Source: Butyrivibrio sp. FCS014
GTDB lineage: Bacteria > Bacillota > Clostridia > Lachnospirales > Lachnospiraceae
Reading direction: 5' to 3'
Length of the DNA: 64,000 nt
NCBI RefSeq assembly: GCF_000526935.1
Contig: NZ_JAHA01000019.1
Location: forward strand, 992,001 to 1,056,000
The position numbers and the translations under genes were made by a program. The notes under the pieces were generated by a model. That model saw nothing but the letters and a program-made list of their open reading frames with translations. It made no database searches and was not told where the DNA came from. Of the stretch, positions 49,427 to 57,562 are shown in pieces. Position 1 is the first letter of the stretch, and each line of letters begins with the position of its first letter.

Positions 49427-51358
49427 TTATTCAGACTCAGCAGCAACGCACTCATTTACCCACTCAATGAAGTTACTTGTAGAATCGCCGCTTCTTTCTG
49501 CCATGGTGTGCTCCTGCCCCCATACAAAACTGTAGTCAACGTCCGAGCCGTAATTCTGAAGTGCCAGCACCAGGTTTGCCTCAGTGTTAACGGCGGTGTC
49601 ACTCTGCCATATACCTGTGTTTATGCGGAAATACTTGGCAACATTTGATGTCTTGTATCCATCAGAGCCGGAAAGCAGATAGTACAAGGGTGAATACATA
49701 TTGAGCCTGTAGTCAACGGTGTGTCCAACAGAATCCTCTGTAGAAAGGTCCTCCGCAAAATCAGATGCATAGTCCGATCCAAGTTTCTCAAGGACTTCTG
49801 CCAGCATTGAATCAAAGTGCGCGCCCTGTCCGTCGCCATACCCAAAGAGCGTATTCTCGCCCTGGGATTCATCCAGCTGATCAAAGGCTGCGATGCCCTT
49901 GGAAGCGGTTTTTACAGCTTCGGCAAAGTCGGAAATACTTGTGATCTTAGCGGTATTGGTAGTCTCGTCATAGGTTACCCAGGTTCCGTTGGCATTCAGA
50001 GCATCAATGTAATCCTGTGCAGTCTCAAAAGTGCCTGATATAGAGACTCCTGAACTGTTTTCTGTTCTTGAAATATCATCTATAGCCGTGAAATCAACGT
50101 CATCCATGTTTCCTTCGGGTGTGCTTGCAAAATCGCCTTTGCCGGTGTTGTCATCACTCTCCCCGCCGGGACCTCCGCCATTACCAACTTCAGCATTACC
50201 GCCTTCAGCATTCTCTTCCTTGCCACCGGGACCTCCAAATTCTCCTTTACCTCCGGGGCCGCCCTGTCCCATTCCGGCATGATGTCCCTGACTTGAAGCA
50301 TCCGCATCATAAGGAAATTCCGTGTCAGCAAGGAAATTGTTTAAAGACTCTTCAATAACGCTGACCATATATTCATAATATGTTCCTGCCTGATATCTGC
50401 CGTCATCGCTTTGTTCCAGTGTCAGCGCATTTCCTTCGCTGTCTGTAAGTCCCAGGCTGTTGATATACTCTGCATATGCCTCGGTAAGGCCATCAGAAAT
50501 GCTCTGTTCCTCCTGTGTAAGATCGGATCTGGTCGTTCCCATCATCCACTCGTATGCTTCATCCGCAGAATCAAGGGATGTGATAGGGCACCACCCCTGA
50601 GAGCCCAGAACTGCGTCGCTGACGCCCATGACAGCTCCTATCTCTTCAAGATAATCATCATAAAGCTCAGAGTCTCCGGTCACGCCCAAAAGAGCCGACT
50701 GCGCCCCGCCACCTGACATACCAAACGAAAAGATACTGTCCATATCTCCCGCGATATTTCCTTCATTGTATCTGATGTAACGGATTGCAGCCTTAAGATC
50801 GGTAACTCCCGCAGGTGCTCCCGCATCTCTTCCGCGGCATCCGGCATGTACATATATAAAACCCGCGTCAGTGTACTCGGAAACACTGCTGTACTCTGTC
50901 ATCGGGGACTGAGCCGCATATCCGGGAGTATTCACCGGAAAAACAATCGGAGCAGTTTCTGCCGTATATCCGTTCACCTCCGCTGTAGTGTTCAGAGTAC
51001 ATGTATATGTTCCATCACCGTTATCTGAAGCATCCATGTAGGCAGCGGGAACGATCACGGCAAGTTCCTCATAATCAGTATCTGCCGGATTCTCGCAGTA
51101 TTGGATTCCAAGCTGGTAATATACATTGTCTTCTTCATTGTATTGCCATTTTGTGTTATCAATCTTCGACAGGTTAGTCACTATCTCCGATGTTTCATCT
51201 GCTTCTGCTTCCTGTAGAGATTCATCCGAAGTTTCGGTTTCAGCCAAAACATCCTGAGTGCTGCTTTCCGCAGACTGTGTTGACGCATTGCTTCCACATG
51301 CTGTAACGGCCACAGCTGTTCCCAGAATCAGTGCCGGAATAATCTTTCTTCTTATCAT
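49427..51358 (-). CDS. Tannase-like alpha/beta hydrolase lipoprotein
   Basis: The 643-residue product has a lipoprotein signal with VTAC (Cys21), an acidic spacer, and an alpha/beta-hydrolase domain with nucleophile Ser215 in GMSGGG. The oxyanion-side block is YVHAGCRGRDAGAPAGVTDLKAAIRYIRYN, and a C-terminal His lies in WGQEHTMAERSG. This arrangement resembles subtype-B tannases and related cinnamoyl esterases. A Gly/Glu/Asn-rich insert (about 370-410) breaks the lid region. It should hydrolyse plant phenolic or acyl esters outside the cell. Tannase, feruloyl esterase or peptidase-like activity cannot be told apart here. Confidence 0.75.
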   Translation of the reverse strand: MIRRKIIPALILGTAVAVTACGSNASTQSAESSTQDVLAETETSDESLQEAEADETSEIVTNLSKIDNTKWQYNEEDNVYYQLGIQYCENPADTDYEELAVIVPAAYMDASDNGDGTYTCTLNTTAEVNGYTAETAPIVFPVNTPGYAAQSPMTEYSSVSEYTDAGFIYVHAGCRGRDAGAPAGVTDLKAAIRYIRYNEGNIAGDMDSIFSFGMSGGGAQSALLGVTGDSELYDDYLEEIGAVMGVSDAVLGSQGWCPITSLDSADEAYEWMMGTTRSDLTQEEQSISDGLTEAYAEYINSLGLTDSEGNALTLEQSDDGRYQAGTYYEYMVSVIEESLNNFLADTEFPYDADASSQGHHAGMGQGGPGGKGEFGGPGGKEENAEGGNAEVGNGGGPGGESDDNTGKGDFASTPEGNMDDVDFTAIDDISRTENSSGVSISGTFETAQDYIDALNANGTWVTYDETTNTAKITSISDFAEAVKTASKGIAAFDQLDESQGENTLFGYGDGQGAHFDSMLAEVLEKLGSDYASDFAEDLSTEDSVGHTVDYRLNMYSPLYYLLSGSDGYKTSNVAKYFRINTGIWQSDTAVNTEANLVLALQNYGSDVDYSFVWGQEHTMAERSGDSTSNFIEWVNECVAAESE

Positions 51359-51481
51359 TGTTCAAGCCTCCTAAGCTATTCATATATGTGTTTTCCATTT
51401 GTTTGAATAACTCAATGATAAGACTCACAGTTAAAACGAAACTAAAATTAAAAATAAAAAAGGATAAATTTCTTTTTCTTC

Positions 51482-51497
51482 GGGAAAAGAGCCATCA
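51482..51497 (+). repeat. GGGAAAAGAGCCATCA repeat copy
   Basis: One copy of the dispersed 22-bp unit, between the divergent esterase and L,D-transpeptidase genes. Confidence 0.6.
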
Positions 51498-51566
51498 TTT
51501 ACCGCAGAAGTCTCAAAAACCGCCCAACCGCCGATAGATTTAACACTCTTTTTAGAAAATATCGTC

Positions 51567-51572
51567 TATAAT
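51567..51572 (+). promoter_or_regulatory. TATAAT -10 of the L,D-transpeptidase gene
   Basis: A perfect TATAAT 52 bp before ATG 51625; the -35 is not clear. Confidence 0.4.
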
Positions 51573-51624
51573 TTTTATTACAGAAAAGTCTAAAAAAGTA
51601 TGAAAAGCGGGGCGATGATCAATC

Positions 51625-52326
51625 ATGTTAAGTCATAACTGTTTCAACCACAAATCCAATAGCGGGGGTGCGGCAAGTCAGCGTATTTCAAGCTGCAGCA
51701 AAAAATCTCACTACATAACCGCATCCAAAAAACTAATATCTCTTGCGACTGTATTCGCAGTTGCAGCCATACTCTGGTGTTCTCCAACAAAGGCCTACGC
51801 CAGCGGGTTCGATCCTGTGTATTACGCGGAGCGATACCCTGATGTTGCCAATGCAGTTGGTACAAGCCAGAAGGCACTGATCCAGCACTATATTGACTAC
51901 GGTGTATATGAAGGACGTTTCCAGAATGCTGCGGAGGAAGAGGCAGGGACACCGCTGAATACCTATATTGATATAAACCTGACCAATCAGACGGTCACCT
52001 ACATTCTGGATGGTGAGCAGGTTCTCCAGACTCCCTGTGTAACCGGTGACGTAAGTCAGAACCGCGAGACTCCAACCGGCGTATTCGCAATCTACGCCCA
52101 CATTCCCGGCCAATACCTTACAGGGCCTGACTGGCATGTATGGGTAGACTACTGGATGCCGTTCTACGGCGGTATCGGTCTTCACGATGCAACCTGGCGA
52201 GGAAAGTTTGGCGGAAACATCTACAAGACAGCCGGATCTCACGGCTGCGTCAACATATCTCATAAGGCAGCAAAAGAGCTGTTCAATATGGTAGGCATCG
52301 GTACCGTTGTGACTGTTCACGAATAG
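51625..52326 (+). CDS. L,D-transpeptidase (YkuD domain)
   Basis: The 233-residue product has an N-terminal signal/membrane segment (about 37-57), then a small helical module (FDPVYYAERYPDVANAVG, HYIDYGVYEGR) of the kind that binds cell-wall or surface partners. The YkuD domain follows (about 112-233) with catalytic His187 and Cys208 in SHGCVN. It makes 3-3 crosslinks in peptidoglycan or attaches proteins, outside the membrane. Monocistronic, with a T-run terminator at 52396-52437. Length and motifs are complete. Confidence 0.9.
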   Translation: MLSHNCFNHKSNSGGAASQRISSCSKKSHYITASKKLISLATVFAVAAILWCSPTKAYASGFDPVYYAERYPDVANAVGTSQKALIQHYIDYGVYEGRFQNAAEEEAGTPLNTYIDINLTNQTVTYILDGEQVLQTPCVTGDVSQNRETPTGVFAIYAHIPGQYLTGPDWHVWVDYWMPFYGGIGLHDATWRGKFGGNIYKTAGSHGCVNISHKAAKELFNMVGIGTVVTVHE

Positions 52327-52395
52327 GAAAAGAGCTACAACTACCAGATTTTCTAATATTAGGCACACAAATTTGTCCCTTTTTATCGTATTCAT

Positions 52396-52437
52396 GTGCC
52401 GCAGGCAATGTGTTTCATCTGCTTGCGGCACTTTTTT
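52396..52437 (+). terminator. Terminator of the L,D-transpeptidase gene
   Basis: GTGCCGCA (52396-52403) pairs with TGCGGCAC (52424-52431), followed by TTTTTT. It is unit 1 of the hairpin array. Confidence 0.8.
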
Positions 52438-52564
52438 ATTGCCTAATATGTGCCGCATATGAAAATGAATCAGATATTCAGCACATTTAAAGCCGTAAAT
52501 ATGAGCCGCACACAAATCACCCCATAGTTTTCGGCACATCAAAGCCAACAAACATGCCCAAAAT

Positions 52565-52603
52565 ATGAGCCGCAGTCCCGGAGATTCCGGGATTGCGGCT
52601 CAT
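52565..52603 (-). terminator. Terminator of the leuA-araC gene
   Basis: An 18-bp stem with a 3-base loop (ATGAGCCGCA and TCCCGGA blocks); ATTTTGG follows on the minus strand. Confidence 0.75.
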
Positions 52604-52687
52604 TCTCGCAAAAACAAATTCAAAATCAAATTAAAACTGTCCAGATACTCTTAACCATAGCACTCTCGCCAGGCCAATACATCTTTT

Positions 52688-54682
52688 TCACCTCGTGCTG
52701 CTCCTGTACTGCACCGGAGTCATACCGTATTTCTTCTTGAACAGTCTGTTGAAGTGCTCAACATTCTGATATCCTGCTGCCTCAGCCACCTTCTCAACCT
52801 TCATGTTGCCGTTTCGAAGAAGGGTGCTGGCCTTGTTGAGACGGATCCTCTTAACATTCTCCCCGAAGGTCATGCCGGACTTCTCCTTGATGTACTTGGA
52901 GAGGTAGGGCTTTGAAAGGTAGAACTGGCTGGAGAGGTCATCAAGGGTTACAGTCAGGTAATTCTCCTGGATGTAATTGATAATGGCATTGATCCTCTCG
53001 TCTTTGCTGTTCTTGATCTCTTTTACCGCATCTATCTGATTGACAGCGATAACCAGCGCACCGATGGATGACTTGATGATATCCTCATCTATTCCAACGC
53101 CCCAGAACTTCTGCCCGTTGTAGGTAATACCAACATATGAGCAGGCCTTGGAGGATGAACCCCTTGAAAGAGCATGCTCCTCGTAGTTTGAAAGCTCGTA
53201 GCTGATATTGAAGTACTGCTTGATGGCGTTGCTCACCGCATCGAGACGGCCGTTACCGTTGGCCTCAACGATGTGCTCCTTGTCGGCGTGAGCGATGGTG
53301 ACCTCAGCAAGGATTCCGTCGATCTGCTTGAAGTGAACCTCGGGAATACGGAATACGTTGTCGTTGTGCACGTACTTATCCTCGAAGATCTGATAGATCC
53401 TTGCAGGTGAAAGCTCAGCATGCTCTCTGTCGGAGATATCCTTGATGGTATAGCTGATATCTGCCTGCATATCCTTGGGAACCATCATGCCGTAGTTGGT
53501 CTTGAGGATGTAGCTTACGCCGCCCTTTCCGGACTGGCTGTTGATCCTGATAACATCGCCATCGTACTCTCTTCCAAGATCCTTGGGGTCGATGGGCAGG
53601 TATGGTACGGACCAGATTCCCTTGTCCTTCTTCTGGTCGTGCCAGGAAAATCCCTTGGAGATTGCATCCTGATGAGAACCCGAAAAAGCAGTGAACACCA
53701 GCTGTCCTGCGTAGGGCTGTCTCTCGTAGATCCTCATTCTTGTGAGTCTCTCGTAGGTCTCGCCAACTTCCATGATATTTGAAAAATCCAGTCCCGGATC
53801 AACGCCGTGGGAGTACATGTTGATGGCAAGAGTTACGATATCCACATTTCCGGTTCTCTCTCCGTTGCCGAAAAGAGTTCCCTCAATCCTGTCAGCACCG
53901 GCAAGGCATCCAAGCTCGGCGTCGCTGACTCCCGAACCTCTGTCATTGTGAGGATGAAGGGAAAGAACCACCGCATCCCTGTACTTAAGATTCTTGCTGA
54001 TGTACTCAACCTGGGTCGCAAAAACATGAGGCATTGCGATCTCAACGGTTGTGGGAATGTTGATGACTGCTTTATTCTTCTTGGTGGGCTTCCAAACATC
54101 GAGAACCGCGTTGCAAACGTCTACCGCGTAGTCAACCTCTGTTCCCGGGAAACTCTCCGGCGAATACTCAAAGGAGAAGTTACCTGATGTCTCTTTTGCC
54201 AGCTTATCAAGAAGCTTGGCGCCGTCCACAGCGATCTTCATGATCTCTTCCTTGCTCTTCTTGAAAACCTGCTCCCTCTGGGCAACGGAAGTCGAATTGT
54301 AGAGGTGGATGATGGCCCTGGGCGCACCCTTGACCGCCTCGAAGGTCCTCTTGATGATGTGCTCTCTGGCCTGAGTCAGAACCTGAACGGTAACATCATC
54401 GGGGATCATGTTCTTCTCGATAAGTGTTCTCGCAAACTCAAACTCGGTCTCCGACGCTGCAGGGAAGCCGATCTCTATCTCCTTGAAGCCAAGCTTAACC
54501 AGCATGGTAAAGAACTCCAGCTTCTCATCCAGGCTCATGGGCTCGATAAGGGCCTGATTGCCGTCGCGAAGGTCCACGCTGCACCAAATGGGCGGATGAT
54601 CGACATAGTCCTTCTTAACCCAGTCATAGGTGGGCTTGGGAGGCATAAAATACTGACGCTGGTACTTCTCTACATTTTTCAT
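52688..54682 (-). CDS. leuA: 2-isopropylmalate synthase fused to C-terminal AraC DNA-binding domain
   Basis: The 664-residue product is a full LeuA type-2 enzyme plus a regulator. The catalytic TIM barrel (about 30-330) has SVDLRDGNQ (Arg39, Asp40) and the metal motif HPHND (His243, His245). The leucine-binding regulatory domain spans about 445-552. After a linker of only about eight residues comes a complete AraC domain (561-664) with two helix-turn-helix units (LDDLSSQFYLSKPYLSKYI and VEKVAEAAGYQNVEHFNRLF). It would condense acetyl-CoA with 2-oxoisovalerate, the first step to leucine, and probably bind DNA. ATG 54682 has GAGGAG before it. No other leu gene and no T-box leader were seen. The frame is open throughout, so a sequencing fusion is unlikely. 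Confidence 0.93.
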   Translation of the reverse strand: MKNVEKYQRQYFMPPKPTYDWVKKDYVDHPPIWCSVDLRDGNQALIEPMSLDEKLEFFTMLVKLGFKEIEIGFPAASETEFEFARTLIEKNMIPDDVTVQVLTQAREHIIKRTFEAVKGAPRAIIHLYNSTSVAQREQVFKKSKEEIMKIAVDGAKLLDKLAKETSGNFSFEYSPESFPGTEVDYAVDVCNAVLDVWKPTKKNKAVINIPTTVEIAMPHVFATQVEYISKNLKYRDAVVLSLHPHNDRGSGVSDAELGCLAGADRIEGTLFGNGERTGNVDIVTLAINMYSHGVDPGLDFSNIMEVGETYERLTRMRIYERQPYAGQLVFTAFSGSHQDAISKGFSWHDQKKDKGIWSVPYLPIDPKDLGREYDGDVIRINSQSGKGGVSYILKTNYGMMVPKDMQADISYTIKDISDREHAELSPARIYQIFEDKYVHNDNVFRIPEVHFKQIDGILAEVTIAHADKEHIVEANGNGRLDAVSNAIKQYFNISYELSNYEEHALSRGSSSKACSYVGITYNGQKFWGVGIDEDIIKSSIGALVIAVNQIDAVKEIKNSKDERINAIINYIQENYLTVTLDDLSSQFYLSKPYLSKYIKEKSGMTFGENVKRIRLNKASTLLRNGNMKVEKVAEAAGYQNVEHFNRLFKKKYGMTPVQYRSSTR

Positions 54683-54735
54683 AGCTGTTCTCCTCATTCT
54701 GCATATTTCGTATATTCCGCCGCTGTGCTCCTTTT

Positions 54736-54774
54736 GGGAAAAGAGCCATCACTCCCCGGGAAAAGAGCTATCAC
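54736..54774 (+). repeat. GGGAAAAGAGC[C/T]ATCAC, two copies at 22 bp
   Basis: Copies at 54736 and 54758. Same unit and period as at 40961-41020. Confidence 0.7.
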
Positions 54775-54936
54775 CCCAAGGTCAAAATCCATCGCCCGAG
54801 AAGCGGTTGACATATTTTATTGGCCAGCGGTTAAATATCGTCAAAATTGATTGATAGTAATTATGATATCACAATTTTGCGCAAATACATCATGGCAGAA
54901 TTAATCTATTTCTTGATATTATTTAACACAAAAATA

Positions 54937-54958
54937 GCGCATGACCAAAGTCATGCGC
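54937..54958 (-). terminator. Terminator of the second sugar transferase gene
   Basis: GCGCATGAC-CAAA-GTCATGCGC; TATTTTTG follows on the minus strand. Confidence 0.85.
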
Positions 54959-55008
54959 CGTATCGCCCGGAATAAATATTCAAATGTATCACCAGAGCGC
55001 AAACCGTA

Positions 55009-56415
55009 TCAATATGCGTTCTTGTTGACAAATCCGTGTCTTAAAGTTCCCAGCATGATCTTGAAATCGAAGACCATGCTCCAGTTCTCGATATAGTAAA
55101 TGTCGTAGTCGATTCTTTTCCTGATGGAGGTGTCGCCGCGGTAGCCGTTGATCTGGGCCCAGCCCGTGAGTCCCGGCCTTACCTGGTGCTTGACCATGTA
55201 CCTCGGGATCTGCTCCTTGAACTTCTCAACAAACTGCGGCCTCTCGGGTCTTGGTCCCACAAGGCTCATCTTCCCGGCAAAGATGTTGAAGAACTGCGGC
55301 ATCTCGTCGATACTGGTCTTTCGAAGGAATCCGCCCACCTTTGTAATTCTCGGGTCGCCCTTGGTGGTCCAGCCCTTCTTCTCCTCGGCCTCGGTCTGAA
55401 CCTTCATGGTCCTGAACTTGTACATCATGAAATGCTGACCGCCAAGGCCCACTCTCTCCTGCTTGTAGATCACAGGCCCCTCGCTGGTGACCTTAACTGC
55501 GATAGCCGCAGCCAGCATAACCGGCGAGAAAATGATAATGGCAATAAGCGAACCTACAATATCTACAAGCCTCTTCATCATCCTGTTAAGCGGATTGGTG
55601 AGCGGCACATATCTTATGTTAACAACGGGAATTCCCTGAACATCCTCAGTGTAGGGATTACTCGGGAAAAGAGACTGATAATCCGGGATGAACTTGGTGT
55701 GAACACCGGATTTCTCACACTCCGCCACCAGCTCCTCAAGCCTGTCGTAATCGTCCAGAGGCAGTGTGATGGTGATCTCGTCGTAGCTGTTGTTCTCAAG
55801 GTATTCGTTGAGCTGCTCGATCTTGCCGATGACCTTGATACCGTGATAGCTGGTGCCCAGGGGAACGAAGTCGTCAAGAACTCCGGCAATCTCATATCCC
55901 CACTGGGGGTTCTCCATGATCCTGCTGATGTAGCCTTCCGCAGCCCTGGAGTATCCCACCAGCAAAATGTGCTTGATGTTGTAGCCTTTTTTCCTGATAA
56001 ATCGAAGGAATTTCCTAAGAAGCCAGTGTGCGATCGTAGTCAGCGTCGTGTTCATCACGAAAAATATGGCTATCATGGACCTGGAGAAGTCCGGCTGATT
56101 GATGATATACAAAACAACCAGGAAGCCTATAACGCCCATGACGTTGGCCTGAACGATGTCCACAAACTCGTCCCAGAGCCGCAGCGCCCTCCTGGAGGTG
56201 TAGAGCTGAACCATATAGTACAGCAAAAGATACGAGGGGATCAGATAATACAGCGCAGAAAAATAGACCGGCATGGAAAGTCGTCCGCCGGGTGTCTTGT
56301 CCGCAAATACTGATTCGAATTTCAAATAGTAGGACAGCGCGTAGGAACCGGCCACAAGAAGCCCATCCACGATCACGTGCGCCCTATTCAGATGTACCTG
56401 ATTGTCCTTGATCAC
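55009..56415 (-). CDS. Undecaprenyl-phosphate sugar phosphotransferase (WcaJ-like), GTG start
   Basis: The 468-residue product has four N-terminal membrane segments, a CoA-binding-like Rossmann region (HILLVGYSRAAEGYISRI) and a C-terminal sugar-transferase domain. That domain has KRLVDIVGS, YKQERVGLGGQHFMMYKFRTM, IDEMPQFFNIFAGKMSLVGPRPERPQ and GWAQINGYRGDTSI. The HMMYKFRTM/RPERPQF form is close to WcaJ/undecaprenyl-phosphate glucose phosphotransferase. It starts a second repeat-unit pathway, separate from the one at 18715. The start codon is GTG. The GT2, phosphoglucomutase and MBOAT genes upstream are its probable partners. Confidence 0.9.
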   Translation of the reverse strand: MIKDNQVHLNRAHVIVDGLLVAGSYALSYYLKFESVFADKTPGGRLSMPVYFSALYYLIPSYLLLYYMVQLYTSRRALRLWDEFVDIVQANVMGVIGFLVVLYIINQPDFSRSMIAIFFVMNTTLTTIAHWLLRKFLRFIRKKGYNIKHILLVGYSRAAEGYISRIMENPQWGYEIAGVLDDFVPLGTSYHGIKVIGKIEQLNEYLENNSYDEITITLPLDDYDRLEELVAECEKSGVHTKFIPDYQSLFPSNPYTEDVQGIPVVNIRYVPLTNPLNRMMKRLVDIVGSLIAIIIFSPVMLAAAIAVKVTSEGPVIYKQERVGLGGQHFMMYKFRTMKVQTEAEEKKGWTTKGDPRITKVGGFLRKTSIDEMPQFFNIFAGKMSLVGPRPERPQFVEKFKEQIPRYMVKHQVRPGLTGWAQINGYRGDTSIRKRIDYDIYYIENWSMVFDFKIMLGTLRHGFVNKNAY

Positions 56416-56503
56416 AATACTTTTCCATCTTTCCCCATAGTTACTAAATATTCTATACTACTTTCCTCTTTGGGGCAATCAGCATATTTCATGCCCCCTC
56501 CCC

Positions 56504-56518
56504 GGGAAAAGAGCCATC
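56504..56518 (+). repeat. GGGAAAAGAGCCATC repeat copy
   Basis: One copy three bases from the stop codon of the GT2 gene. Confidence 0.6.
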
Positions 56519-56520
56519 TA

Positions 56521-57486
56521 TTAAACCGAAAGAGCCCGTCTTGCCAGGTTCACCCACAGCTCAATCTGGAGCCTGAAGGCATTCACAAGCTCTGTCTTTC
56601 CGAATAAGACTTTTTTGCCAAGGTTCTGTCTTATCTTCCTGAAGCCTGCCGCAAGGCCGCGGATATGGGCCGCGCCAAGACCTTTCCTTGAGTAAAAGAC
56701 GTGCTTAATGGCAATCCCCGCAAGGATAAAAGGAAGATTTATAAAGATCTGGAAACCCAGCATGTTCTTGTAAATGAAGTACAGATTGTTTGCAGCGGTA
56801 AGCTCAACCTTGAATTCGTTGTACCTTGAGCCGCTGGAAGCACTGCCCGCGTGATACACGATGGCCTTTGGCTCCATCACATTGATATAGCCCTTGAGCC
56901 TTGCCCTGTAGCCGATATCCACGTCCTCAAGATAGCAAAAATGCGCCTCATCAAAGTACCCGACTGTCTCGAAGTACTCTTTCCTGTAAATAGCTGCGCC
57001 GGCGCAGGCGCTGGTAACGGACTCACGCCTTGAGAAATGCTCGTTGCTCTTATCTTTGCCCGGTGAAAAAGCCCATCCCAGGGTGCAGTAAAGATCCCCT
57101 GAATCATCGATATCGTGGGGATCCTGTATCTTCAGCATCTTAGCCTGGGCGGAAAAGAGCTTTCTCTTGTGATCCATGATCCTCAAAAGGCTCTCAACAG
57201 CCTTCTCGTCGCAGATGGTGTCGTTGTTAAGAAGGAACACGTACTCGCTGTCACAGGCCTTTATGCCCACATTCACCGCATGGGCAAAGCCGGTGTTCTC
57301 GCCAAGTTCGATGACCTTCACCTCGGGGAAACGGGTCCTTATGTAATCAGGGCTTCCGTCGCTTGAGCCGTCGTCCACCACCAGAACATCGAAGTTCAGG
57401 ATGCTCTGCTTGCGAAGGCTCTTAAGGCAGTCCTCCAGATATTTTTTGCCATTAAAATTTGGAATTATCACTGTAAGTCTGTTCAT
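56521..57486 (-). CDS. Glycosyltransferase family 2
   Basis: The 321-residue product has the GT-A start LTVIIPNFNGKKYLEDCLKS, the VVDDGSSDGS nucleotide-binding block and a DxD-type FLLNNDT. CYLEDVDIGYR follows, like rhamnosyltransferase-type GT2 enzymes. A membrane-associated C-terminal tail follows (about 240-270). Adds a sugar to the lipid-linked repeat. It is 76 bp downstream of another GT2 gene. Confidence 0.9.
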   Translation of the reverse strand: MNRLTVIIPNFNGKKYLEDCLKSLRKQSILNFDVLVVDDGSSDGSPDYIRTRFPEVKVIELGENTGFAHAVNVGIKACDSEYVFLLNNDTICDEKAVESLLRIMDHKRKLFSAQAKMLKIQDPHDIDDSGDLYCTLGWAFSPGKDKSNEHFSRRESVTSACAGAAIYRKEYFETVGYFDEAHFCYLEDVDIGYRARLKGYINVMEPKAIVYHAGSASSGSRYNEFKVELTAANNLYFIYKNMLGFQIFINLPFILAGIAIKHVFYSRKGLGAAHIRGLAAGFRKIRQNLGKKVLFGKTELVNAFRLQIELWVNLARRALSV

Positions 57487-57562
57487 GATGCAATCCTCAA
57501 AAAAGTCGCGGGCACGCTTTAGTCGCCGCTATCCCGCGTCCAGCCCGGCTATGAAAGCCGGC

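Larger units (their letters stand above)
52391..52603. repeat. Four-unit ATGTGCCGCA hairpin array
   Basis: ATG[T/A]GCCGCA boxes have their GCCGCA at 52398, 52452, 52505 and 52569 (spacing 54, 53, 64). Each is followed by a CGGCACAT-like complement, giving four tandem hairpins. The first and last serve as terminators. The family also occurs at 45330-45580. Confidence 0.75.
54683..55008. other. 326-bp gene-free region upstream of leuA-araC
   Basis: It holds two copies of the 22-bp repeat (54736-54774), AT-rich sequence likely to carry the leuA promoter (no -35/-10 pair is convincing) and the terminator of the next gene (54937-54958). No T-box leader was seen. Confidence 0.55.

Noticed and set aside
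54683..55008. Leucine T-box leader before leuA-araC
   Set aside because: No T-box consensus or specifier stem was seen.
55186..56313. 375-residue plus-strand frame
   Set aside because: Antisense to the WcaJ-like transferase, with no family resemblance.
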